A stretch of 60,000 bases of DNA from Tubiluchus corallicola. Its lineage: Eukaryota; Priapulida; Priapulimorpha; Priapulimorphida; Tubiluchidae. Positions 49,087-59,959 of the stretch are shown here, piece by piece (the first letter of the stretch is position 1; the number at the start of each line of letters is the position of its first letter). A model generated the notes under the pieces. The model searched no databases. It was not told the origin of the DNA and was given only the letters and a program-made list of their open reading frames with translations. Both the position numbers and the translations under genes were made by a program. The DNA lies in NCBI GenBank assembly GCA_030141605.1, contig JAQGDQ010000014.1, positions 436,001 to 496,000 on the forward strand. The letters run 5' to 3'.

Positions 49087-49240
49087 TAGTGTAAATAAAT
49101 AAAGATAAGTAAGATTACAGAAGCAAGTTCTCTAGGAATATTTCTGTCGCGATGTGCGAATCCTTTTCTATTATATCAAACACACAAATGAAAGCCGCGG
49201 CTGTATAATAAAATTTGAAAACAGTTTGTGTGTGTTTTAG

Positions 49241-49401
49241 GAAAACTTGTACAAAAATGGCGCCGTAACATTCGAAAATACGGTAGTTGTCTTGACAGAT
49301 CTACAACTGGGTGTTTTAGATGCTTCTGATCGAGCATTGAAAATCGTTTGCGAGTTTGAAAAAAGCAGCAAAAGAGCCTTAGACACCGGAATAAAAATAC
49401 C
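49241..49401 (+). CDS. ZP gene exon 3: ZP-N second half
   Basis: A 161-bp exon entering in phase 0 (acceptor TGTGTTTTAG) and leaving in phase 2 (CC|GTAAGT). It contains the typical NGAVTFENTVVVLTDLQLGV strand pair and the fourth ZP-N cysteine in LKIVCEFEK, then begins the linker to ZP-C. Confidence 0.9.
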
Positions 49402-50294
49402 GTAAGTATGTGGCGGAAGTTGTGAGTCAGCCTTTTATTACTGCTCCCAGAAGAATTGCCTTCTATTATTTCATGTTACTCACATGATTGTTTTCTATTT
49501 TGGTCTTTTGTGATATTTCAAAGTAGTGAATTATACTGCAATCATAAACAGCGGCAGGGTTAACTATGCCCAACTAAAGAGGGCCCTGTATACGCATGAG
49601 CTTCTTTCCTCGGAATATAAGCTGCTTTCTGCTAATTTCTGTTAATAGCTTGTCCCTTTTAAATTTTCATATTTTAAGTAAACACGAAAAAATTTCTATA
49701 CAACTTTTCCTCAAATTAAACGTTTTCGTTATTTTTCTTTTATTGATAAATCGAATTTTCTTTCAGAAGTGGTTTTTAAGGCTGGCAATCTCAATTTAGT
49801 TAGTTGCTAGTATTTGGTCACTCGCTTGTTGAGCTTCTTCTGCCCAACTTCCTGGTTAATCCTGCCTGAATTACATCGTTGAGAACAGCATTTAGCGTTG
49901 TCATGGATCCACTTCGTGAATATGTCATTTAGAGCCCATTTAGCGTTGCCATACAATCTGTTTTATCGTAAAAATAACAAGTATGAAGTTACGCTATTGT
50001 GAGGTAACAATATAAACTGGCTAAAAAATTATTACATGAATAACAAGAACGAGACCAGCAACACGGTTGAACGGATCTATTGATAAAGTTACCCAAAAAT
50101 TGTACGTGATGCACCTAACAAATAAATTTTAGTATCCCTGAGTATCATGATTTAGCAACGTTTCGGCTTTTTTGTAGTAAATACTATGCACGTGAGTAAA
50201 TTTTCGTGTGATTACAAATTAAAATGTGGGTTCACAACTTATAGGACATAATAGCCTAATTTTCATGTGCAGTTATCTGTTAAATTATTATTAT

Positions 50295-50295
<1 letters not shown>

Positions 50296-50334
<39 letters not shown>

Positions 50335-50437
50335 TTCATCAACATCATCATCGTCGTCATCATCACCATCATCGTCATCATCATCAACATCGTCATCATC
50401 ATCATCATTAGCATCAGCATCATCATCATCATTATTA
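50296..50437. repeat. (CAT)n microsatellite in ZP intron
   Basis: CAT array with CGT, CAC and CAA interruptions. The poly-His frame is an artefact. Confidence 0.95.
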
Positions 50438-50553
50438 AAATAAGCATAAATTATTGAGTTTGGCTAGTCTCTCGGCAAGTTATAACCTTATTATTATGAG
50501 CCTATGTTATTATAACTTTCGTAACTAATGCCGTGTACTAATTTACATTACAG

Positions 50554-50705
50554 TAGTGTAGGCACAACGTCCGTACCAGCTTACACAGTACCGGTTCCTG
50601 AGGTGTCACTGAAAATAGTGAAGACAGAGTCTGCCAATGGTTATGCCTCACCTACCCTTGTCGTAGGAGAATACGCTACTCTAGTAATCACATTGGAAGA
50701 TAATC
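50554..50705 (+). CDS. ZP gene exon 4: linker and start of ZP-C
   Basis: A 152-bp exon joining in phase 2 and out in phase 1 (AATC|GTAAGT). It encodes a Thr/Val/Pro linker and the first ZP-C strands VSLKIVKTES...VVGEYATLVITLEDN. The VGE-(x)-L-I-L-D pattern is usual in arthropod and nematode ZP proteins. Confidence 0.88.
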
Positions 50706-51721
50706 GTAAGTAATAAATTCATTTGAGAAAACTATTATTCTACTGGATTGCATTCTAGACTCAGCCACTTTGACATTAACGTGCAAGCGTGCAAGGCTCA
50801 TTTAGTGCGTGGGAAGCAACAAGAAACCATTTTATTTTGTTTTTAACTCTTTTGACACGTACCTGCCGAAGATTTATCATGTTTACCTGTCACAGTTTCT
50901 AAGAAACGCTTAGCTGTCAGCATGAGATTCAGGGAGCAGGTGTGTAAACGATAAGCACTTACTTGCAGTTTTCGGTTTTGTTTTGTTTAGTGAATAAAGT
51001 GTAGGCCTAATCATCTACTTAGTTAGCTGAGAGTTCTGAGCGAAAGTAATGGCCAAGTAGTTAGGTTAGTAAGCATTATTTTAGTAATAAGTCATGTTTA
51101 AAAGATTGCGGGTAAAAGCACAAAGAGCCAAGGCTACTTATATATGCCTGTTAAAAGATGATTATTAAGATTTACATCTTTTAAACATTTTTTAAAATTT
51201 ACTACCTTGAGTACAGACCAAGGGAATCATCGTTGACAAACTCAGAGAGTTAATTATTCTGTTTGAGAAAAGGTTTTTAAACAATCAAGTCAGCATTGAG
51301 CGGGCTGTAACTTCAAGCGGTGACCCCTGGTTACATACGGACTTGTTAGTTAAGTACTTAAGCAATTCAAAAGAATAAGTTACCATTAATACCTAGTTAG
51401 TAGGGGAAAGGTTATATGCAGTAAGCAAGGTTTTGAACATGAATTATTTTTTCTAATTTCTTTGCCCCTTGATTTTTACTTGACTTAGGTCTTTTGATCA
51501 AATTAGTTAGTTTATTTGATTGTTTGGTTTTGTTGTTTGAACAGGAACACGTTTGCAATTCGTAACACTAATTCGTTGCTGCACTCAGACGCACAAGCAA
51601 CTGCTTACAAAGGAAAAGAAGCAGAGGTCTCTGTTGGAATCTCCGTAATAGTTATTGCTTCAATAACTTTGATTTGTTTAAGCTAATTTTCATTTCCTGC
51701 CAAACGTATTGTATTTTTCAG

Positions 51722-51800
51722 AGCATTATGACATCACGGTGGCAAAATGTGTAGCTCATGACGGCGAAGACAATTACGTAACATTGATAGATGAACATGG
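51722..51800 (+). CDS. ZP gene exon 5: ZP-C core
   Basis: A 79-bp exon (acceptor TTTTTCAG, donor GG|GTAGGT, phase 1 in, phase 2 out). It encodes HYDITVAKCVAHDG...VTLIDEHG, the strongly conserved ZP-C block with its first cysteine and the AHDG and LID-E/N-G motifs. Confidence 0.9.
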
Positions 51801-52019
51801 GTAGGTAATATGAACAAAGACTCTGATGAAGATGATAATGACCATGATGACAACGATAAACTTGGTGGTACTTTTGGTTATACTGACGATAACGCATGCA
51901 ATAATCGACTGTGTTATGAGGATGGGATCTGAACAAAGGCCAAACTTAAGAATTTAACTAGACATAAGGACCAAAATTGAACAAGTCATAAGTCTTGAAT
52001 CATATTACTATTTCATTGC

Positions 52020-52350
52020 ACGCTATGTTAGTACAGAACATTTTAGAGAGTCAAGAATGCCTGTGAGTTGAATCAGAGTTTAGAAGATGATGAGAAGTCG
52101 TGCTGGAGGAGCGATAAGCTAGAGATTGAGGAGAGTGCAGAAGCGAAATGGGGTGATCTGGGTGCCTCTCAAGTGAATGGGATTTTTAACAGTAACTTAA
52201 TGGAGTTGCATCCTCGATTGGTGTGGATCTTCGATATTAGGAAGACTGCAGTCGTTCTGAGAATCTTAAATAAAATGATATTAAGTGTTACTACTTACTT
52301 ACTTACTTACTTTCTTACTTTCTTCCTTCCTTCCTTCCTTACCTACCTAT
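52020..52350 (+). mobile_element. Possible retroelement tail with (TTAC)n(TTCC)n
   Basis: An intronic segment with an open 60-80-codon frame of plausible composition. It ends in AATAAAATGATATTAAG followed by TTAC and TTCC units (52291-52345), like other insert-plus-microsatellite tails in this window. No family is recognised. Confidence 0.25.
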
Positions 52351-52457
52351 CTACTTAATTTCTTATGAAAAATGTTTGCGTGATTCCAGACTTCTGTAGG
52401 TATATGAAATTAAATAAGTAATAATAATTAATCTTAATTAATTTACTTCTCGTGAAG

Positions 52458-52620
52458 GTGTCCAGTAAATCCGAAGTTGTTAAAAAACATCCAGAAAATC
52501 AGAGACCATCCAGGAGGAAAAACCAGCATATTCGGGCACTTCCATGCTTTCAAATTTCCAGACCGTCCACATGTTTATTTTCAATGTATTGTTTTCATCT
52601 GCTTTAGAGCTTGCTATGAT
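52458..52620 (+). CDS. ZP gene exon 6: ZP-C C-terminal half
   Basis: A 163-bp exon (phase 2 in, phase 0 out at GAT|GTAAGT). The acceptor CGTGAAG is preceded by a short TTCTCG pyrimidine run and is weak, but phase and sequence support it. It encodes GCPVNPKLL, the hallmark HAFKFPDRPHVYFQC, and FICFRAC, giving four ZP-C cysteines. Confidence 0.9.
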
Positions 52621-53146
52621 GTAAGTGGTAATTTTTTAGGGTTTTTCATTGCATATAGGTGCGACGTTAAACATACATTATACATTCATTTATCTGAATT
52701 GTTTAAAGGAAAGGACAAATTATTTAACATGTTGGGAATTATTTTACTGTTATCACTTAAACTCGGAAAAAGTACAAAAAATGTTAACAATTTACAAAAC
52801 ACTGTCTGTAAAGCATAGTTAATTTACACTACCTCAATATAGAAATTTTCAGGCGCAGAGGTATGTACATTTTACTTGGAAATTTTGCCTTAACTGGACT
52901 TTTCGTAGCTTGGTTTCTTTAAGCTTGCTTAACGTTCGCGCAAAAATATGGGTGTTCAAAATGGGAACGCCCAAGCGAGGTTTGATCGCGATATTAAAGT
53001 GATTTTAAAGATTTAAAAGTACTTATCACACGTTTATTACTAAATCATTCTAACAGTTTTTGCAAACTTTGAAAAAAGCCTAAGTTCTCAGACGGCTTGG
53101 CCTTTCCTTTAAACATTTTGTTTTTTCTTCTGATCTTATAACACTC

Positions 53147-53500
53147 ATGCGTTCATTTGATCATTCATTCACCTATTCGTTCATTCATTCATTTATATAT
53201 TCGTTCATTTATTCATTCTTTCGTTTATTTATTTATTCAGTCATACTTCATTCATTCTTTCATTCAATTTACCCTTTCGATTTTATTGATTCGTTGCTCT
53301 TTTTGCTTTCTGCTTTCTTTTGTCAAACTGACAACAATAATTTGATATTTTTCAAGTGAATTTTATCTCTATATTTATCTTTGTTGTTGTCTTTGTCTTT
53401 ATCTTTACTTTTATCTTTCCTTTACCTTTACCTTTACCCTTACCTTTATCTTTATCGTTATCTTTATTCTCTTTATTATCCTTATCCATTTTTATTTTAA
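53147..53500. repeat. Degenerate (TTCA)n and (CTTTAT/CTTTAC)n tracts in ZP intron
   Basis: TTCATT-type tetranucleotides at 53150-53275 and CTTTAT/CTTTAC units at 53365-53500. The Ser-Phe-Ile and Leu-Pro frames are artefacts. Confidence 0.85.
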
Positions 53501-53872
53501 TCCACATCTTTCTCACGTCTGAGGTAATTAACTCGTAATGAATTTTCTTCCTAGTGGTTCAAAAAAACTAAATTACTTTTTATTATTTCCATTCTGGCGT
53601 GTTTTAATTAGGGATTCTTTTATTACGCTTACTTCCCCTATTATTTATGTTTTTTCCTACTGTAATAATGTGCTTTGGCACTCGTCCAAATTTTCGATGT
53701 TTAATTTCTCGAGCTTCATCAAAATGTATTTAATTGGTTGTGTAGAACAGAGAGTTTTACAACAGAAAATTAGAATAAAGTAGTTTCCTTGCAATTGCGG
53801 AAATAATTGACCTCACCACAGTGTTGTTTTCTGTTGTATATTTGATAATCATAGCACTTTATTAATTTTCAG

Positions 53873-55496
53873 CCAACGTGTTCCTCAGACTTCTATGACA
53901 AAGGCGTAGATGATATGAAGAAAAGAATCGGTGTGAAGGGGTCGTATGAGTTGCCTGATAGCCGCCAAGCTTCCAAGCGCAGCAGAACCAAGACAGCGTC
54001 GTTTTTTGTGAAATATCCCACTATTGACTTGCAACGCTTCCAAAAACTAAGCCGCCCACAAGAAGCCAACATGAACAATTACTTAACAGCAGGTTTTGCT
54101 ACTCAAAGTGGTGCTCATACAGCTAACCCACAAGATTCTACACAGAGCCGCTTGTCACAAGATAGCGGCAAAGTCACAAAAAATCACGTCTCCCAAAAGG
54201 GCGCTCAAGTTTTTGAAGGTTACAACACACATAGTGTCCCCCCTGTTTCTCAAAAATACCACCTACAAGATGGTAGCAAGTCCAAATACGGTCGGTTTCA
54301 GGTTCCACTTGATGATCAAAGTACTAAACAGGACAAATATGCCTATAATTCCGAAACAGCATTGTATGTGGACAACGACGTTCGCCCCTTAAGTGGTACT
54401 GTGCTGGATAAGAGTTCTAGACAGCAAAGTGTTAATTTAACATCATCTCATTTAGACAGTCGAATTAACAGGAAAAACTGTAGTAGCTCAAAAAGTTGCG
54501 ATCAGGGCGAAGCTAATCAGGAGACAAGTGAAAGTAGTTTGGAAAAGCAAGATCATGTTAATTCTAATAATCAGACAAAAAGTAATTCACTAGCTCATCA
54601 AGAATCAAATAAAAATAGTTTGAAAAAGCAACAGCATATAAATTCAAATCACCAGCTAAACGGTAAGGAAACTGGAAGAAAGATTAATAATTCAACAATT
54701 AATATTGGAAAGCATGATGATGATAGCGAAATATCAGCTTTTACTATCAAGTCTTTCATGCTAAATCGGTCAGATGACAGAGCAGAGAATGAAAATCATT
54801 ACTTTGCTATGGACGCTTATAAAGCAAGATACCACCCACAATATGGCACATACGGTACAAACATTGAGACTAATTTCCAGGAAAACTGGCCTTTGTCAGA
54901 AAAAAGGAAAAATCGGGTGGCTCAGGAATCTCAAGAGTATTACGCTTCTACAATATCAATTCCTCATAAAAACGAAACAAGCAGATGGGCAGAACGCAAT
55001 TCCATACTACGTTCTACAATAGCTACTCCACCTGCACGCAAGGATGAAAGTGGCTGGACCGAAAGAACCTCAAAAAACACTAGGCACCAATGGCAGCACA
55101 ACAAACGAACACGCCAACACCAGGAGAGCTATCAGTTTAGACCTAGAGACCAAGGATTGCATCAAATGCACAGAAGTGGCAGAGATAACTCAGTGATGCC
55201 CCAAGAAAGTAAAATATCATCCAGGATTGAGGTTCCAGAAATGGGCTATCCTAATGACAGGGATTTTCGCATGAATCTGGGATTGATGGATCTCGGATTT
55301 AATTTTGATTATCAACCTATTAGTTCCAAACTATCCGAATTGCTAGAAGGAGAGGAAAAGAAAAAGGAGAAAGATGTGCGATTTAGGAGGGAAAATGCAG
55401 ATGAAATTCGGGTGAAAAATCCAAATGCTACCGAAAAAGAAGTGGGCAAAGGAATTACCGTGCTAATTCGTGGAGAGGAGCAGCTATTTGTTGACA
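53873..55496 (+). CDS. ZP gene exon 7: last ZP cysteine and long polar tail
   Basis: The 1,624-bp exon (acceptor TTAATTTTCAG) begins PTCSSDFYDKG with the final ZP-C cysteine. A basic stretch (MKKR, then SKRSR) follows where ZP proteins are usually cleaved. About 500 residues of Ser/Asn/Gln/Lys-rich, probably disordered sequence come next. Two related segments 27 codons apart (SLEKQDHVNSNNQ near 54536 and SLKKQQHINSNHQ near 54617) and paired WAERNS / WTERTS motifs are internal repeats. No transmembrane segment is present. The frame runs on to a TGA at 55517-55519, but a perfect GTAAGT donor follows 55496. Splicing to 59960 is preferred because the family normally ends in a membrane anchor. Confidence 0.85.
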
Positions 55497-56182
55497 GTAA
55501 GTTAAAATGCAACATTTGATAAAATTTATGGCATGCGCAGCTTTGCGCAATGACAAATATCAAACGTATGTTAAAACATAAGTTAATGAAGTTTCCCCGT
55601 GCTCAATATTGTATTCAGTTTAAACAGGCACGTGAGAAAAATATATGAATCCTGTTTGTCGAAGACTTAACAGGAAGTGATAAAGTTCATACAAGCTTTG
55701 ATATGTATTAAATTCTACTCATTTTATCACAAATATGGGCACTAAATAAATTCGGACCCCAAGATTTAATCACGTTGTTCACATATGATAAAGCGTGGTG
55801 ATAGTAGAAATCAGGTTTGCTGCATGTGAAAAAGTTGCTAAATAAACACATTTCCTAAAGCAATTCATGCAAAATTTTAAACCGGGACAGTTACAGATTG
55901 AGCCACTTTTTATGATGTAGAAAAGGAGAAAAAATAATATCAGGGGATCAAAAAGAGTACCACGGTCTCTCCTTTTGGGTCACAGGCTGCTATGATTTTA
56001 TAAACTCTATCAATTTAAGAGCAACAAAGAAAAAGTAAACAATAAACTTTGATCCAAAATATTGGTGCTCCAATATGCTGAAATTGATTCAACAAATTGA
56101 ACACAAGTTTATTGTTCTCGTAGTAACTTTCATTATTGACTTGACGGGTAATTTCTTAAATCTACATCTATTTCTTAGATCC

Positions 56183-56188
56183 TTTATT
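56183..56188 (-). terminator. Candidate copine polyadenylation signal
   Basis: TTTATT on plus (AATAAA on minus) lies about 440 nt beyond the copine stop. It is one of several possible signals. Confidence 0.3.
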
Positions 56189-56630
56189 TTAAATGTTTCA
56201 AATATATAGCATACATGTTTTGAGGCTACCTCTATGTAATTAATGCATTTAGTCTAGGGGCAAATTAACTAGTAATTGACAGACAACATAATTGCATTAG
56301 AAAATACGAATCAAAGTAAATTTAAAATAGTTTGTATTTAAATGGTAAATATTAGTACTCTGTTAAATATCTAATAGGCCTAGCGCTTGGCTTAATGCAA
56401 CTGCAGACTTTGTTACTGAAATTTAACAAAGTATATATTTGTTACTGATGTGTAACATGGTAATATTAAGCTATTGAACTGGAAATTTTAAATAAATAGG
56501 CGACGATAAAATACAAGTAAAACCGCACAGATTTGACAATGAAAATGAAAGTATTAATTAGTTAATAAAGGAGGATATCATGTATACTATTAATTTTAGC
56601 AAAACATGTTAGCAACTGCCTATTCACTTA

Positions 56631-58271
56631 TCAGCTCGGAGATGGGTGCTGATTCAAAGGCAGAATGCCCAGTTTCATGAAGTAATCAGTAACTTGTCTT
56701 GGCACCTCAGCTAGGACTTCTTTTGCTAACCTCTCCTTGCTGGCCAAAGCAAACTTCCTGAATGGAACAAATTGAACAATGTCTCTCAAAGCCTTCTCCC
56801 CATAGCGTGTCTTTAGTAGTCCATCATCTGAATCCAAAAAATTCATGGCAGTAAAATCAGCAGGGCCCACGCCCACAATAATAATAGACAGCGGCAAACG
56901 AGAAGCATTAACAATGGCGCATGTGGTTTCATCCATATCAGTGATGGCGCCATCTGTTAGTAACAATAGGACATAATACTGTGAAGCATTTCCTTGTGCT
57001 GCCGCTTGAGATGCAAAATTAGCAACGTGGTTAATGATAGGAGCTACATTGGTAGGTCCATATAGCTGCACTTGGGCTACGCAGTTTTGGTAAGCATCTA
57101 AGATGCCCTGTACGCCTGCACAAAATGGATTTGTTGGATTAAAATTGACAGCAAACTCATGTGAGAGTTGCCAGCTGGGAGGTAGTCTAGCTCCAAAACC
57201 AAGAACTGGAAACATTTTGTCTGTATCATAGTCTTGCACTACGTTGCCCACTGCCGTGGTAGCCAGCATATACTCGTTTGGTTGATGTGGATTTATATAG
57301 TGGAGTGAATTGGGATCTAGCGGACTTCCGTTTGATGCCGTAAAATCAAAGCCGACCGTAAAGTTGAGTTGCAATCCTCCAAATATGTAATCCAGGAATG
57401 TATATTCTCTGACCAATTTACATGATATAAGTTCTATAATCCCAGAATTAGTGTATTTCTTTTTCTCCTTCTTCTTTGGATTGATGCATTGAAAGTCTTT
57501 TGATGATTTTTTGGCTGCAGCATCTAGAAGTTCACTTGGCGTTGTGGTAAACTGACCAATGAGGTCATGACTTCCATCACTATCTTCATCAAAACATCGC
57601 ACTAAAATCTCTCGGTCATTGTCGCCCATTGCTAATGTTCTCAGAGAAATCTTTGCAGGCGTCCAGGTAGGATTGAGTGTATTTTGAATTACTTCTGTGC
57701 GATGGACTACCTCATAGTTTTTTGAAGTGGACAGCCTCAAAAATTCTAGGAAAGGATCACTCTTGCTGAGAAAGTCTTTCTTGTCCAGCTTCTTTCCTTT
57801 CCACTGCATGACTAGGAATTCGTTTGGACCTCCTACTTCTTCTACACTCACCTTGATCTTACTGTCCTTAATTGGACTCCCTTTCTTATTCAACAGTAGT
57901 TCCTCATACGGTGTTTTAGATACAATGGTACCTAAAGTCGTTTCCATGTGACCAAGAAAGTCGTCGTCATGTAAACTCACTGTCTTGTTATCAATGTCAT
58001 AGACAGAGAACCGCAATTTTTGCACTTCCTCGAAAAAGTAATCAAGTTCGAACGTTTTTGTAAACTGCGGGTTCAATTCATTTTTTATGTTTTCTGTCCT
58101 GCCGACTTCAAACCATTTCTGTTGATCGTCTTTCATTTCTAGCACTAACATTGGATCACTTTTTGATGACACGTCCTTGTTAAGAAGGTTCGTACACTGC
58201 ATGCGCAATTCTACCTTCAACACAGGACTAAAACCCATCGCGGGAAACTGAGATGATGGGGGCTGTGACAT
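56631..58271 (-). CDS. CPNE: Copine (C2-C2-vWA), intronless
   Basis: A complete 546-residue copine, a cytosolic protein that binds phospholipid membranes in a calcium-dependent way and recruits partners through its vWA-like copine domain. C2A covers about 15-130, with acidic calcium ligands D33, D39, D92, D94 and the 102-104 DDD run. C2B covers about 145-265 (D166, D172, D228, D230, D232). After a Lys-rich linker the copine domain covers about 285-530, with MIDAS-type DFTASNG at 309-315, LYGPTN, LLLLTDGAITDM and IIIVGVGPADF. Length is normal for the family (about 540-590). The start is ATG at 58271 in the context GCCACCATGT. A GTG-started frame runs three codons further. Vertebrate copines have many introns and this one has none, suggesting a retrocopy or intron loss. 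The frame is intact, so it is likely functional. Confidence 0.95.
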   Translation of the reverse strand: MSQPPSSQFPAMGFSPVLKVELRMQCTNLLNKDVSSKSDPMLVLEMKDDQQKWFEVGRTENIKNELNPQFTKTFELDYFFEEVQKLRFSVYDIDNKTVSLHDDDFLGHMETTLGTIVSKTPYEELLLNKKGSPIKDSKIKVSVEEVGGPNEFLVMQWKGKKLDKKDFLSKSDPFLEFLRLSTSKNYEVVHRTEVIQNTLNPTWTPAKISLRTLAMGDNDREILVRCFDEDSDGSHDLIGQFTTTPSELLDAAAKKSSKDFQCINPKKKEKKKYTNSGIIELISCKLVREYTFLDYIFGGLQLNFTVGFDFTASNGSPLDPNSLHYINPHQPNEYMLATTAVGNVVQDYDTDKMFPVLGFGARLPPSWQLSHEFAVNFNPTNPFCAGVQGILDAYQNCVAQVQLYGPTNVAPIINHVANFASQAAAQGNASQYYVLLLLTDGAITDMDETTCAIVNASRLPLSIIIVGVGPADFTAMNFLDSDDGLLKTRYGEKALRDIVQFVPFRKFALASKERLAKEVLAEVPRQVTDYFMKLGILPLNQHPSPS

Positions 58272-58484
58272 GGTGGCCACAAACAGTATTAAATTTTAGT
58301 CTGCGCTTTAGAACACCTTTAGAAAATGGTCTTGTACGTAATTCACCATCCGACTCCGTAACATACCCGCGTACACACACCGTATAGTAAAAACAGGATA
58401 ATGGCGAACTGAAGGTTACTGCAGCTGAACAGAGCTGCTAGCTTGCTAGTTACTAGCTATGCTTTCGTGTAAACATCCTCACAA

Positions 58485-58494
58485 GTCACGTGAC
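58485..58494. promoter_or_regulatory. Palindromic GTCACGTGAC box (E-box / CLEAR-type) upstream of copine
   Basis: A perfect 10-bp palindrome, 214 bp upstream of the copine ATG. The sequence equals the CLEAR consensus bound by MITF/TFE factors and also fits USF. A donor-like minus-strand AG|GTAAGC lies nearby (plus 58502-58507), so a 5'-UTR intron is possible. Confidence 0.4.
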
Positions 58495-59959
58495 CTGTAG
58501 GCTTACCTAGCTAGGGCAAACTGCTGTAGTTACAGTGTTAAGGCGAACTTTGTATTACTGATCGCTCTGGGATTCTCGGAACGATTTTTATGTTGTAGGC
58601 CTATTCAAAATTGATTGCCAGTCCCAGTTCCTTTAGACAAAGCGTAAGATTTAGTGTAATCGGAGCAAAAAATTTAAAGTATCAATGTTACAGGCAATGA
58701 GTAAAATCTAGACATTTTATAAAATTCTTAGGCATTCCATATTCCTAAATACCTATTCATTTCGAGAAAAGCATGAAATAAGGCTTTTTGCTGCATTTCT
58801 TTCACACCTTACCTATGTGTTTGTTTAATGGCTAGGATTTACGCTGAATGCATAAAATGGCTTGGTTAATGTACTAAACTAAGTGAGTTGTTCAAGTACT
58901 GTAATAATTGTTTTATTGGTAATGGGTGCAACATCACCATCTCTGACATACTGCTCAATTAGGTGGATCACTTTCCATATCTAGGAACTAAGCCTGGACC
59001 GGGGTTCAGTAAAATTCTTATGAACAACTTTTTTAGTAAACTTGTTTGTGCGTAGGAACGTTCTTTAGCACTTTGCATGGATTCATTAACCAATATTTCA
59101 TAAAAATCTTCTTAAATTTGTGCACAGCTAAGAAAATAACATGCAATTTTGCAGGTTGTGCGTAGTTTCGTGCAAGAATTGGTCTCTTGACTGATCAACG
59201 CTATCAGACAAGAGGGCTGACTGAGCAACTTAAATATATGAGAAACAGGCGACTAACGAATGTAACCACCACACAAATTTTCAAACACGTCGGAACATGC
59301 CTTGATTCAAATTCACACATTCCCTAAAATAAGACTGGTATTATACAAAATGCCCAGGAAGCCAGAAAAGTTATTATCAGCAAAATTGAACATTTCTTTT
59401 ACTTTACATTAACTAAAATTTATTCAATAACATTCTACAAAACCCCTAGGAAATGTACATCTAAAACTTAAGCATTACACACTTTACCCATCCAATCTTT
59501 TGCATTTAATTAAATAATGGCAGGAAAAGTGTAGAAGGGACTATTTTAAACACTTTTCCCGGTTTGTTTTGGCATTTCATAAAATACCTAGGCATTTTAT
59601 AGAATACAGTTTCATACTTTGCTTGTAGCATCTACAAATAGGCTTATTATAATGGTATAGTTTTTGATCATACGTTCATAACTCTGTACATTAGCTGTTA
59701 TAGTGTTTTCACTGCATACATTCTTATGACTTTCGTAAGAGTGTTAGTAACATTACGGAAGAATGGTGTTATGAGTGTTCTATACCAGGTCTGATTAGTA
59801 ACCGCATCGGTAACCGTTAGGATGTTGATTTTGCCTATAGTTGAGCACTGGATTTTGGCTTGCAGAGAACTGTGAAGAGAGTTAGATTTAAATATTAAGT
59901 TTAATTTTATGCTGAGGCCTGGATGTTAGTTTACTAAATTTATTTTCTACAATTTTCAG

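Larger units (their letters stand above)
55497..59959 (+). other. Probable ZP intron 7, hosting the copine gene
   Basis: The interval between donor GTAAGT at 55497 and acceptor CAATTTTCAG at 59959 is 4,463 bp, far longer than the other introns (631-1,252 bp). It holds the antisense copine gene. Outside that gene I see only AT-rich sequence and short variants of CCTAGGNATTTTATA at about 58715, 59340, 59445 and 59580. Confidence 0.6.

Noticed and set aside
55497-55519. ZP protein ending at the TGA at 55517
   Set aside because: Not excluded, but a perfect GTAAGT donor precedes it, and a phase-matched acceptor/exon at 59960 plus the missing membrane anchor make splicing more likely.
58272-58280. 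Copine start three codons upstream at 58280
   Set aside because: That codon is GTG. The ATG at 58271 has an optimal Kozak context and is used instead.
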